Assembly (NCBI RefSeq): GCF_026650985.1
Contig: NZ_CP086239.1
Coordinates: 930,001 to 994,000 of the forward strand
Direction: 5' to 3'
Length of the DNA: 64,000 nucleotides
Source: Clostridium estertheticum
GTDB taxonomy: Bacteria; Bacillota; Clostridia; Clostridiales; Clostridiaceae
The number at the start of each line of letters is the position of its first letter. Positions within the stretch are counted from its first letter, which is position 1. The notes under the pieces were generated by a model. The model had not been told where the DNA came from. It did no database searches and saw only the letters and a program-made list of their open reading frames with translations. The translations under genes were made by a program, and so were the position numbers. This document shows positions 53,599 through 62,216 of this stretch, in pieces.

Positions 53599-54687
53599 AT
53601 GAAAAAAATACGTATGGCAATAATAGGATGCGGAAGAATATCATATAAACATGTAGAGGCTATAATTCAAAACAAGGATGAAATTGAACTTGTAGCAGTT
53701 TGTGACGTGGTAGAAGCCAATGCTATCGCTAAAAAAGATGAATACATAGAAAAAATAGGTAGAAATGTAGAGATTAAAGTATATAAGGATTATAAAGAAA
53801 TGCTTGAAAAAGTGGATATTGATATGGTTTCAATTGCTACTGAAAGTGGATATCATCCAGAAATAGCTATATATTGTATGAATAAAGGGAAACATGTACT
53901 TGTAGAAAAACCAATGGCTTTATCTACTCAAGATGCTGACAGAATGATTGAATGTGCAAATAAAAATAATGTTAAGCTTTGTGTTAGTCATCAAAACAGA
54001 TTTAATGAGCCGATACAAAAGCTAAGGGCTGCAGTCGAGGAGAATAGATTTGGTAAATTAGTTAATGGAACAGCAAGAATCCTTTGGAATAGGAATATGG
54101 GATATTATACTCAAGCACCATGGAGAGGAACTTGGGAACTTGATGGTGGTACTTTAATGAACCAATGTATTCATAATATTGATTTATTACAATGGATGAT
54201 GGGTGGAGAAATAGATACTGTTTATGCACAGTGTGGAACATTCTTAAGAGATATAGAAGCTGAAGATTTTGGAGCAATAATTATTAGATTTAAAAATGGA
54301 GCTATAGGTGTAGTTGAAGGTTCAGCTTGTGTATATCCTAAAAATTTAGAAGAAACATTAAGCATATTTGGTGAAAAGGGTACAGTAGCTATTGGCGGTA
54401 TTGCGGTTAACGCAATAGAAACTTGGAGATTTGCTGATAATAAGGATACTGAGGAAGAAATATTAAAACAGCAAAAGGGAGACCCAGATTCAGTATATGG
54501 TTTTGGACATACGCCATTGTTTAAAGATATGATAGATGCTATAAATACAAATAGACAACCGCTCATAAATGGAGTAGAAGGAAAAAAAGGTATGTCTATA
54601 ATACTTGCAGCTTATAAATCAAGACTAACAGGACTTCCAGTTAAATTCCCAATGGGAGAATTCTCAACAATGCAAATGAAAAAATAG
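53599..54687 (+). CDS. Gfo/Idh/MocA oxidoreductase (WbpB/WlbA-like)
   Basis: 362 aa. The Rossmann motif IIGCGRISYKH (about 8-18) binds NAD(H); the conserved EKPMALS (about 115-121) has the EKP signature, and QCIHNIDLLQWM carries the catalytic HxxD-type residues. WlbA/WbpB oxidise C3 of UDP-GlcNAc-uronate to the 3-keto sugar. The position between WbpA- and WbpD-like genes supports this. Next step is a 3-aminotransferase (WbpE), which is not present in the window except the LegC-type enzyme at 62217. Preceded by a structured leader and AAGGAGG. Confidence 0.82.
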   Translation: MKKIRMAIIGCGRISYKHVEAIIQNKDEIELVAVCDVVEANAIAKKDEYIEKIGRNVEIKVYKDYKEMLEKVDIDMVSIATESGYHPEIAIYCMNKGKHVLVEKPMALSTQDADRMIECANKNNVKLCVSHQNRFNEPIQKLRAAVEENRFGKLVNGTARILWNRNMGYYTQAPWRGTWELDGGTLMNQCIHNIDLLQWMMGGEIDTVYAQCGTFLRDIEAEDFGAIIIRFKNGAIGVVEGSACVYPKNLEETLSIFGEKGTVAIGGIAVNAIETWRFADNKDTEEEILKQQKGDPDSVYGFGHTPLFKDMIDAINTNRQPLINGVEGKKGMSIILAAYKSRLTGLPVKFPMGEFSTMQMKK

Positions 54688-54721
54688 TTATAAAGATATT
54701 ATATGAAAAGGGGTTATTTTC

Positions 54722-55462
54722 ATGAAGTATGTTTCAGATAAAAGTAAATTGGGCAAAAATATAACAATGGGACATTTTGTAGTAATAGATAATGAGGTAG
54801 TAATAGGTGACAATTGTGTTATAGGAAGTAATGTAGTTATCCATGAAGGAACTATTGTAGGAGATAATGTTAGAATAGATGATAATACAGTAATAGGAAA
54901 ACAGCCTATGAGATCTGTAAACAGCATATTTAAAAGTGAAGAAAAATTGCTACCAGCTAAAATTAATGAAGGATGCCTTATAGGGGCAGGTGTAATTATT
55001 TATTGTGGATGCGAAATTGGAACTAAAACACTAATTGCCGATACTGCTGTAATAAGAGAAAATGTAACAGTGGGTTCAAAGACTATTATTGGTCGTGGAA
55101 CTACTATTGAAAATTTCTGCAAGATTGGATCTAATTGCAAAATACAAACTAATGTATATATAACAGCATATTCATTAGTTGAAGATTATGTATTTATTGC
55201 ACCTTGCGTTACAACATCTAATGATAATTATGCAGCACGTTCTAAAGAAAGATTTGGTAAATTTAAAGGTGTAACTATTAAAAATGGTGGAAGAATAGGG
55301 GCAGGAGCTGTTATTTTACCAGGTATTACTATACATGAGGATGGTTTTGTAGCAGCAGGTAGTGTAGTTACAAAAGATGTTGAAGAAGGTGTTATTGTAG
55401 TTGGTAATCCAGCTAAGGTAATGCGTGACGTACCAGAAAATCAATTGCTCAAGAATCAATAA
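54722..55462 (+). CDS. Left-handed beta-helix acetyltransferase (WbpD/WlbB-like)
   Basis: 246 aa, rich in hexapeptide repeats ([LIV]-G-x4), e.g. VVIDNEVVIGDNCVIGSN, then a second block GAGVIIYCGCEIGTKTLIA and GAGAVILPGITIHEDGFVA. WbpD/WlbB acetylate the 3-amino group of UDP-GlcNAc3N-uronate to give UDP-2,3-diacetamido uronic acid. The Gly-Asn-Pro ending VVGNPAKVMRD is typical of these enzymes. The first coil block is longer than in some WbpD proteins (about 190 aa). It lies 34 bases after the WbpB-like gene. Confidence 0.75.
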   Translation: MKYVSDKSKLGKNITMGHFVVIDNEVVIGDNCVIGSNVVIHEGTIVGDNVRIDDNTVIGKQPMRSVNSIFKSEEKLLPAKINEGCLIGAGVIIYCGCEIGTKTLIADTAVIRENVTVGSKTIIGRGTTIENFCKIGSNCKIQTNVYITAYSLVEDYVFIAPCVTTSNDNYAARSKERFGKFKGVTIKNGGRIGAGAVILPGITIHEDGFVAAGSVVTKDVEEGVIVVGNPAKVMRDVPENQLLKNQ

Positions 55463-55473
55463 AGGAAGTAAAA

Positions 55474-56466
55474 ATGGGAAATTATAATTTTAGAAATCTA
55501 GAAAAAAATGAATATGAACTATGGAATGAGTTTGTAGATAAATCTCCGCAAGGTAGCATATTTGCTAAAACATTTTGGCTTGATGCAGTAGGGTCATGTT
55601 ATAAAATATTAGGGTGTTTTGATAAGGGAAATAGGTTAGTAGCAGGCATGCCTATAACTGAAACTAATAAGGGTCATGTATCGATGCCAAAGCTTACGCA
55701 AACACTTGGTATACTTTTTAATGACTTCTCTCAAATGAAATATGTGAAGAAAATTACAAAAGAAAAAGATATAACTATGGAATTTGTAAATAATATTCCT
55801 AAATTAAAGTTTTTTGATTGTGCATTTCACTATAATTTTACTAATTGGATGCCTTTTATGTGGAAAGGGTATAAGGAACAAACTAGATATACCTATGTAA
55901 TAGAAGGTATCCAAGATATTGAAAAAGTTCGAGGGGCGTTTGCAGATAGCACGAAGTCTGTTATTACGAAATCTATGGGTCTTAATTTAAAGGTTATAGA
56001 TAGTTTGGCCCTTACAGATATGTATAGTATGCTGAAAAAGACTTTTGAAAGGCAAAATATGCCTGTACCTTTCGATTTTAATTGGTTTAGCAGCTTTGAT
56101 AAAATAATAAATAAAAATAAATCAAGAAAGATGCTTTTTACAGTTGATGAACAAAACAATCTTCATGCCGCATTATATCTTGTATATGATAGAAACTCTG
56201 CATATTACTTATTAGGTGGTGCTGATCCCGAATTCAGAAGCAGTGGAGCTATGTATTTAAATATTTTTGAAGCTATAAAATATTCAGCAGAATTTACTGA
56301 TAAATTTGATTTTGAAGGTTCAGTAGCTCCTCAAATAGAAAGTATGTTTCGCTCCTTCGGAGCGCTTCAAAAACAATATTTCAGGATAAGTAAAAATAAT
56401 TCAATTATTTTGAATTTAAAAGAAGATATAAGAAAATACGGAAAAATCATACTTAGAAGGGGATAA
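55474..56466 (+). CDS. FemAB/GNAT-like (Acetyltransf_6) protein
   Basis: 330 aa. The fold looks like double GNAT/FemAB proteins: an N-terminal segment SPQGSIFAKTFWLDAVG and a C-terminal GNAT region with AALYLVYDRNSAYYLLGGAD and an FDFEGS motif. Relatives add amino acids or acyl groups to peptidoglycan or to surface sugars. In this setting it may acylate an amino-sugar of the glycan, but this is only positional. It is 11 bases after the WbpD-like gene and 2 bases before the next, so tightly co-transcribed. Confidence 0.65.
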   Translation: MGNYNFRNLEKNEYELWNEFVDKSPQGSIFAKTFWLDAVGSCYKILGCFDKGNRLVAGMPITETNKGHVSMPKLTQTLGILFNDFSQMKYVKKITKEKDITMEFVNNIPKLKFFDCAFHYNFTNWMPFMWKGYKEQTRYTYVIEGIQDIEKVRGAFADSTKSVITKSMGLNLKVIDSLALTDMYSMLKKTFERQNMPVPFDFNWFSSFDKIINKNKSRKMLFTVDEQNNLHAALYLVYDRNSAYYLLGGADPEFRSSGAMYLNIFEAIKYSAEFTDKFDFEGSVAPQIESMFRSFGALQKQYFRISKNNSIILNLKEDIRKYGKIILRRG

Positions 56467-56468
56467 TT

Positions 56469-57173
56469 ATGTATAAGAATAAAAAATTTCTAGCCATTAT
56501 TCCAGCAAGAGGTGGTTCTAAGAGTATACCCAATAAAAATATTATGTCTATATGTGGTAAACCACTTATAGCTTATACAATTGACGCAGGGAAAAAATCT
56601 AAATATATAGATGAAATAATAGTATCAACAGATAGTGATGTAATTAAGGTGATAGCAGAGCAGTATGGAGCTAAGGTACCTTTCTTAAGACCAGAGGAAT
56701 TATCAAATGATACTTCAAAATCTATAGATGTAGTAATACATGTTATAAATTTTTATAAAAAGAATGATGTTAGTTTTGATTATGTGATATTATTACAACC
56801 TACATCGCCTCTAAGGACATTTGAGCATCTGGATAATGCTATAGAGAAGCTTATTGAGTCAAACAGCACATCGCTTGTAAGCGTATGTGAAGCAGATGAA
56901 AATCCTGTACTTATGAGAAGAATAGAAAATGAAAAATTAAAAGAAGTTATTAGTTTTGAGGGAACAAATCTAAGACGTCAGGATTTACCTACTTTTTACA
57001 AATTTAATGGTGCCTTATATATAAATTCGAATGATATGTTAATGAATAAAAGAAAGTTTGTTGATGAAAACACAGTTCCGTATGTAATGGACAAGGAAAG
57101 CTCTATAGATATTGATACAATGCTCGATGCAAGACTTGTAGAACTTATAATAAAGGAGAGCATAGATGTTTAA
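56469..57173 (+). CDS. legF: CMP-nonulosonate (legionaminate) cytidylyltransferase, LegF-like
   Basis: 234 aa. The CMP-sialate synthetase signature IPARGGSKSIPNKNI at about residues 11-25 binds CTP; LLQPTSPLRTFEHLDNAI (about 108-125) and the Asp-rich late segment (ESSIDIDTMLDARLV) complete the family. It activates a nine-carbon keto acid with CTP. The gene set that follows points to legionaminic rather than neuraminic acid. Ribosome site GAAGGGG. It overlaps the synthase gene by 8 bases. Confidence 0.85.
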   Translation: MYKNKKFLAIIPARGGSKSIPNKNIMSICGKPLIAYTIDAGKKSKYIDEIIVSTDSDVIKVIAEQYGAKVPFLRPEELSNDTSKSIDVVIHVINFYKKNDVSFDYVILLQPTSPLRTFEHLDNAIEKLIESNSTSLVSVCEADENPVLMRRIENEKLKEVISFEGTNLRRQDLPTFYKFNGALYINSNDMLMNKRKFVDENTVPYVMDKESSIDIDTMLDARLVELIIKESIDV

Positions 57174-58209
57174 GATAGAAAATAAAGTTATAGGTGATGG
57201 AAACAGAACGTTTATTATAGCAGAGGCTGGGGTCAACCATAATGGAGACATAGAGATAGCAAAACAACTGGTAGATAAAGCTGTAATTTCAGGTGTTGAT
57301 GCAATAAAATTTCAGACATTTAAAACAGAAAAGTTAGTTACTGGATATGCGGATATGGCTGATTATCAAAAAAGTAATATTGGGCATACTTCCTCACAGT
57401 TTACCATGTTAAAGCAACTAGAACTATCACAAGAAAGTTTTATAAAAATTCAAGAATATTGTAAATATAAGGGGATTATGTTTTTATCTACTCCTTTTGA
57501 TTTTGAAAGTGCAGATTTTTTAGAATCTATAGGAATGTTGGCTTTTAAAATTAGTTCAGGAGATTTAACTAATATTCCTCTTTTAGAACATATAGCAAAA
57601 TTCAATAAACCTATAATATTATCTTCTGGAATGGCAAATCTTTCAGAAATTGAAGAAGCGTTAAATGCAATTTATTGTTTAGGAAATAAAGAGGTTGCTG
57701 TGCTCCATTGTACTTCAAATTATCCAGCTAAATTACAAAGTGTTAATTTGAATGCTATGAATACTATAAAGAATGCTTTTAAAGTTGTAGGCGGATATTC
57801 TGATCATACTAAAGGAATAACAGTACCAATAGCTGCAACAGCTATCGGAGCTAATATAATCGAGAAGCATTTTACACTAGATAAAAATATGCAGGGACCA
57901 GACCACAAAGCTTCATTAAACCCTACAGAACTAAAAGATATGGTTCAATCAATCAGGGATGTGGAAATGGCACTTGGAAATGGCATTAAAAGGTATAACC
58001 CAAGTGAAGTAGATACAATTAAAGCTGCAAGAAAAAGTATTGTTGCATCTAGATATATAAAGAAAGGGCAGCTTATAACCCTAATGGACTTAGATTACAA
58101 AAGACCAGGCACTGGACTTTCACCTAAATTTTATGTAGATATTGTTGGGAAAAAAACTAATAGAGATATAAAAATGGATGAACAAATAACTTTAAATATT
58201 ATAGAATGA
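57166..58209 (+). CDS. legI: N,N'-diacetyllegionaminate synthase, LegI (NeuB family)
   Basis: 347 aa. TIM-barrel NeuB domain with AEAGVNHNGDIEIAKQLVDK near the N-terminus, KFQTFKTE, FLSTPFDFESADFLE, KISSGDLTN, HCTSNYPA and IEKHFTLDKNMQGPDHKAS; then the C-terminal antifreeze-like SAF domain (RKSIVASRYIKKGQLI...). It condenses a 2,4-diacetamido-trideoxymannose with phosphoenolpyruvate. LegI and NeuB cannot be separated by motif alone; the LegBC pair downstream favours LegI. Ribosome site AAAGGAGAG. Confidence 0.87.
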   Translation: MFKIENKVIGDGNRTFIIAEAGVNHNGDIEIAKQLVDKAVISGVDAIKFQTFKTEKLVTGYADMADYQKSNIGHTSSQFTMLKQLELSQESFIKIQEYCKYKGIMFLSTPFDFESADFLESIGMLAFKISSGDLTNIPLLEHIAKFNKPIILSSGMANLSEIEEALNAIYCLGNKEVAVLHCTSNYPAKLQSVNLNAMNTIKNAFKVVGGYSDHTKGITVPIAATAIGANIIEKHFTLDKNMQGPDHKASLNPTELKDMVQSIRDVEMALGNGIKRYNPSEVDTIKAARKSIVASRYIKKGQLITLMDLDYKRPGTGLSPKFYVDIVGKKTNRDIKMDEQITLNIIE

Positions 58210-58235
58210 AAAGTAGCTAATTAGTTTTACATTTA

Positions 58236-58268
58236 TATAGAATAACAATTAATAATTGTTATTCTATA
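58236..58268. repeat. Inverted repeat between legI and legG
   Basis: Perfect 15-bp stem TATAGAATAACAATT / AATTGTTATTCTATA with an AAT loop and no T-tail, 24 bases upstream of the legG start. It may protect or process the mRNA, or be a partial attenuator. Confidence 0.5.
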
Positions 58269-58291
58269 AGAGCCCTGCAAGGAGGAAAAAC

Positions 58292-59440
58292 ATGAAAAGA
58301 AAAATAGCAGTTATAACAGGTACGAGAGCCGATTATGGAATATTTTATTATGTTCTTAAGGAAATTGAAAAACATGAAGATTTAGACCTTAAGCTTATTG
58401 TATGTGGAATGCATTTATGTCCTGAATATGGGATGACTGTAAATGAAATCGAAAAAGATGGGTTTGATATAGCGGATAAGTTTGAAACTATATTAGCGTC
58501 GGATACTGGTGCTTCTATGGCTAAATCAATAGGACTTTCAATTATAAGCATGGCTCAAAGTTTTGATCGCATAAAACCAGATCTTTTATTAATACTAGGG
58601 GATAGGGGAGAAATGCTTGCTGCAGCAACGGCAGCTATCCATATGAATATACCTGTGGCTCATATTCATGGGGGAGAAGTAACTGGAACAGTAGATGAGT
58701 CTATAAGACACGCTATAACTAAGCTTTCACATATACACTTTCCTGCTAATGAGGATAGTAAGCAAAGAATAATTAAATTAGGTGAGAAAGAAAAGAATAT
58801 TTATGTGGTAGGAGCACCAGGCCTTGATTACATTAAAAAAACAGAATATATATCAAGAAGTGAAATGCTAAAGAGGTTTGAATTAGAAGATGATAAGATA
58901 TTTTTACTAACGCAGCATCCAGTAACTACAGAGCGTGACATGGTAGAGTTGCAAATACGAGAGACACTTGATGCAGTTGTAGAGCTAGGATATCAAACTA
59001 TAGTTTCATACCCTAACAGTGATAATGGAGGGCGCGAAATTATAAAGGTAATCGAAGAGTACAGAGCTAAATATCCATTCTTAAAGGTATTTAGAAACTT
59101 AAGTCAAGTAGAATACCTTAGCTTTTTAGAGATAGCAGAGGTAATGATAGGAAATTCATCTTCAGGTATAATTGAAGCACCTAGTTTCAAGTTACCTGTA
59201 GTAAATATAGGTTCAAGACAGGATGGAAGATTAAGAGCTAGTAATATAATAGATGTTTCTTATGGAAAAGAATCTGTTATAAGAGGTATTAAAGAAGCGA
59301 TATACGATGAAAGTTTTAAGAAACAATTAGAAAATTGTACAAATCCATATGGTGATGGCAATGCTAGCGGAAAAATAGCACAAATTATAAGCGAGGTAAA
59401 ATTAGATAGGGAACTTATACAAAAGAGAATTACTTATTAA
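58292..59440 (+). CDS. legG: UDP/GDP-sugar 2-epimerase (hydrolysing), LegG/NeuC-like
   Basis: 382 aa. AVITGTRADYGIFYYVL at the N-terminus, LGDRGEMLAAATAAIHMNIPVAHIHGGEVTG in the middle, LTQHPVT, and GNSSSGIIEAPSF near 290: the WecB/NeuC/LegG family. The enzyme inverts C2 and removes the nucleotide, giving the free 2,4-diacetamido sugar for LegI. The ATG at 58292 follows AAGGAGGAAA; an upstream in-frame start (58256) has no such site and lies in the inverted repeat. Confidence 0.87.
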   Translation: MKRKIAVITGTRADYGIFYYVLKEIEKHEDLDLKLIVCGMHLCPEYGMTVNEIEKDGFDIADKFETILASDTGASMAKSIGLSIISMAQSFDRIKPDLLLILGDRGEMLAAATAAIHMNIPVAHIHGGEVTGTVDESIRHAITKLSHIHFPANEDSKQRIIKLGEKEKNIYVVGAPGLDYIKKTEYISRSEMLKRFELEDDKIFLLTQHPVTTERDMVELQIRETLDAVVELGYQTIVSYPNSDNGGREIIKVIEEYRAKYPFLKVFRNLSQVEYLSFLEIAEVMIGNSSSGIIEAPSFKLPVVNIGSRQDGRLRASNIIDVSYGKESVIRGIKEAIYDESFKKQLENCTNPYGDGNASGKIAQIISEVKLDRELIQKRITY

Positions 59441-59467
59441 CTTAGAAATTAAAGTTGAGGTGAAATT

Positions 59468-60109
59468 ATGGAGAAAATCGTACTTGTAGGTGCAGGTGGA
59501 CACTGCAAGGTAATTATAGATATTATAAAAAGTGTTGGTGAATATGATATTATAGGTGTAACAGATACTACTTTTAGAGGTCAAAAATTAGTATTAGATA
59601 TACCTATAATAGGTGATGATAGTATTTTGAAAAAATTGTATAATGATGGTGTAAAAAATGCTTTTGTATGTATTGGTGCACTTCAAAATATTAAGCTTCG
59701 TGATAAAATATATAATAAATTAAAAGATATAGGATTTAATATACCGGTACTTATACATAAAGATGCAATAGTTTCATCTTATGCGAGCATTGCTGCTGGA
59801 ACTTGTGTAATGCCAGGAGCAATAATTAATCCGGGTGTTTTCATAGAAGAAAATTGTATAATAAACACTGGTGTAGTAATTGAACATGATTGTAAAATAC
59901 AAAGGAATACCCATATTTCTCCTAAAGCATGCATAGCTGGTGCGGTGAAAGTTGGGCATGATACACATGTAGGGATGGGAAGTTGTATAATTCAAACTCT
60001 ACATATAGGGAATAATGTAATTATAGGAGCAGGAGCTGTGGTTATTAGCGATGTAGTAGATAATGTAGTTGCTGTAGGAGTTCCATCAAAAATTATAAAG
60101 CGCAGGTGA
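59468..60109 (+). CDS. legH: Sugar N/O-acetyltransferase, LegH/NeuD/PglD-like
   Basis: 213 aa. N-terminal Rossmann-like PglD domain (VLVGAGGHCKVIIDIIKSV) followed by a left-handed beta-helix (VMPGAIINPG, INTGVVIEHDCKI, GMGSCIIQTLHIG). The His in EHDC (about 140) is the likely general base. LegH acetylates the 4-amino group before epimerisation; NeuD O-acetylates sialic acid. Because the LegB/LegC pair is present, LegH is preferred. It is 27 bases after legG; the next gene starts 4 bases after its stop. Confidence 0.8.
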   Translation: MEKIVLVGAGGHCKVIIDIIKSVGEYDIIGVTDTTFRGQKLVLDIPIIGDDSILKKLYNDGVKNAFVCIGALQNIKLRDKIYNKLKDIGFNIPVLIHKDAIVSSYASIAAGTCVMPGAIINPGVFIEENCIINTGVVIEHDCKIQRNTHISPKACIAGAVKVGHDTHVGMGSCIIQTLHIGNNVIIGAGAVVISDVVDNVVAVGVPSKIIKRR

Positions 60110-60113
60110 TATT

Positions 60114-61169
60114 GTGAAATTTCCAATTGAAAATTATTGTATAGGAGCTAGTTCTACAATAAAAGAAACTATGAAAGTTATAGATAAAAATTTAACTGGT
60201 GGAGCGCTAGTTGTAAATGAAAATAATGAATTAGTGGGAACTATTACAGATGGCGATATAAGACGTGCTATGATTAAGGGTTTAAGTATAAATGATAGTA
60301 TAGAGAACACATATTTCAAAAATTTTAAATTTGTTACAGAGGAGCATAGTAAAAAGAAAGCAAAAGAGTATATGTTAAGCAATAAGATAAGACAGGTTCC
60401 TGTAATTGATAAAGATAAAAAATTAATTGATTTATATTTTCTTGATGATATATTATCTTATGATAAAAAGGATAATTATGTTTTTATTCTAGCTGGAGGT
60501 TTGGGAACTAGGTTAAGACCTTTAACTGAGACAGTACCAAAACCAATGTTATTAATTGGTGACAAACCAATACTAGAACTTATAATAGAACAATTCAAAG
60601 AATATGGGTTTAATAACTTTATGATATCTCTTAATTATAAAGGAGAAATAATAGAGGACTACTTTGAAGATGGGAAAAAGTTTGGAGTAAACATAGAATA
60701 TATTAAAGAAACTAAAAAACTAGGTACAGCAGGATCAATAGCGTTAGTTAAAGAAAAATTTATTAAACCATTCATAGTTATAAATGGAGATATACTAACA
60801 GGTATAGATTTCGAAAAATTTTTAAATCATCATATTAGAAACGAGTTTAATATAACTGTAGGTGTTAGAAATTATGAGGTTAATATTCCTTATGGGGTAC
60901 TAGTTACTGATAATATGCTTATAGAGTCTTTGGAAGAAAAGCCCACATACAAATTTAATATTAATGGTGGTGTATATGTAGTAAATCCAGAAATTATAAA
61001 ATATATACATAAGAATGAAGTTTACAATATGACAGACTTAATAGAAGATGCAATTAATAATAAATATAAGTCAGGTATATATGAGATAACTGAGTATTGG
61101 AAGGACATAGGACAAATAGAAGACTATAGAAAAGCCAACACTGATATTCATAAATTTTTTAAACTATAA
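60114..61169 (+). CDS. ptmE: CBS-domain nucleotidyltransferase, PtmE-like
   Basis: 351 aa. Two CBS repeats fill residues 1-115 (DGDIRRAMIKGL, NKIRQVPVIDKDKKLI); the rest is an NTP-transferase: ILAGGLGTRLRPLTETVPKP (about 124-143), INGDILT with the metal Asp, EEKPTYKFNINGG. In Campylobacter the CBS-fused PtmE makes the GDP-activated glucosamine for legionaminic acid, so the Leg intermediates here are probably GDP-linked rather than UDP-linked. Start codon is GTG at 60114 with AGGTGA just upstream. Confidence 0.82.
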   Translation: MKFPIENYCIGASSTIKETMKVIDKNLTGGALVVNENNELVGTITDGDIRRAMIKGLSINDSIENTYFKNFKFVTEEHSKKKAKEYMLSNKIRQVPVIDKDKKLIDLYFLDDILSYDKKDNYVFILAGGLGTRLRPLTETVPKPMLLIGDKPILELIIEQFKEYGFNNFMISLNYKGEIIEDYFEDGKKFGVNIEYIKETKKLGTAGSIALVKEKFIKPFIVINGDILTGIDFEKFLNHHIRNEFNITVGVRNYEVNIPYGVLVTDNMLIESLEEKPTYKFNINGGVYVVNPEIIKYIHKNEVYNMTDLIEDAINNKYKSGIYEITEYWKDIGQIEDYRKANTDIHKFFKL

Positions 61170-61185
61170 AAAAGGGGTCGATTAA

Positions 61186-62178
61186 ATGAATTGGCAAGGG
61201 AAAAAAGTTTTAATTACTGGCGCGGAAGGTTTTATAGGAAGTCATTTAACAGAAAGATTAGTGGAACTTGGAGCAGATGTTACGGCACTCGCTCAATATA
61301 ACTCATTCAATAACTGGGGATGGATTGATACTTTTGATAAGAAGATTAAAGACAATATAAAAGTTGTTACTGGTGACATAAGAGAATATGATGGAATGAA
61401 AAGAATTATAAAAGGTCAAGAAGTAGTGTTTCATCTTGCTGCACTTATTGCAATTCCGTATTCTTATTTATCACCTATGGCTTATGTAAGAACAAATGTT
61501 GAAGGTACTACTAATGTCTTAGAAGCATGCAGGGAATACGATGTAGAAAAAATTGTACATACATCAACGTCTGAGACATATGGTACGGCTCTTTATGTAC
61601 CAATTGATGAGAAACATCCAATGCAAGGTCAATCTCCATATTCAGCATCAAAAATAGGAGCAGACAAAATGGCGGAAAGTTACTATAAAAGTTTTAATAT
61701 GCCTATAGCAACTATAAGGCCATTTAATACTTATGGACCAAGACAATCTGCAAGAGCTGTAATTCCAACAATAATATCACAGATACTTGCAGGAAAAACA
61801 GAAATCAAACTTGGAAGTTTAACGCCAACTAGAGACTTTAACTTTGTTAAAGATACTGCTGAGGCTTTTATAAAAATAGCAGAAAGTGAAAAGACTATTG
61901 GTGAAGTTATAAATGCTGGTTCAAACTATGAGATAACTATAGGAGAAACAGTTAAAAAAATAATAAAAATAATAGGCAAGGACGTAAAAATCATTTGTGA
62001 TGATGAACGATTAAGACCTACAAACAGTGAAGTTAATCGACTATGGGCTGATAATACTAAAATAAAGGAATTAACAGGCTGGAAGCCAAATTACAATATA
62101 GATGAGGGTCTTTGCGCAACAGTAGAGTGGATAAAAAACAATATGCAGTATTTTAAAACAGATATATATAACGTTTAA
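61186..62178 (+). CDS. legB: NAD-dependent 4,6-dehydratase, LegB-like
   Basis: 330 aa extended SDR. NAD site TGAEGFIGSHL (about 11-21), the family feature QYNSFNNWGWID (about 37-48), active-site STSETYG and YSASKIGADK (Tyr-x3-Lys), RPFNTYGPRQSARAVIPTI. The YNSFNxWGW segment is typical of LegB. It makes the 4-keto-6-deoxy intermediate from the nucleotide-activated GlcNAc. Ribosome site AAAGGGG; 16 bases after ptmE. Confidence 0.87.
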   Translation: MNWQGKKVLITGAEGFIGSHLTERLVELGADVTALAQYNSFNNWGWIDTFDKKIKDNIKVVTGDIREYDGMKRIIKGQEVVFHLAALIAIPYSYLSPMAYVRTNVEGTTNVLEACREYDVEKIVHTSTSETYGTALYVPIDEKHPMQGQSPYSASKIGADKMAESYYKSFNMPIATIRPFNTYGPRQSARAVIPTIISQILAGKTEIKLGSLTPTRDFNFVKDTAEAFIKIAESEKTIGEVINAGSNYEITIGETVKKIIKIIGKDVKIICDDERLRPTNSEVNRLWADNTKIKELTGWKPNYNIDEGLCATVEWIKNNMQYFKTDIYNV

Positions 62179-62216
62179 AAAACGAAAAATGTTTAATAAA
62201 GTAGGAGGTTTTTATT

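Noticed and set aside
54222-54566. 114-codon minus-strand open frame
   Set aside because: It is antisense to the WbpB-like gene and has no ribosome site or family features.
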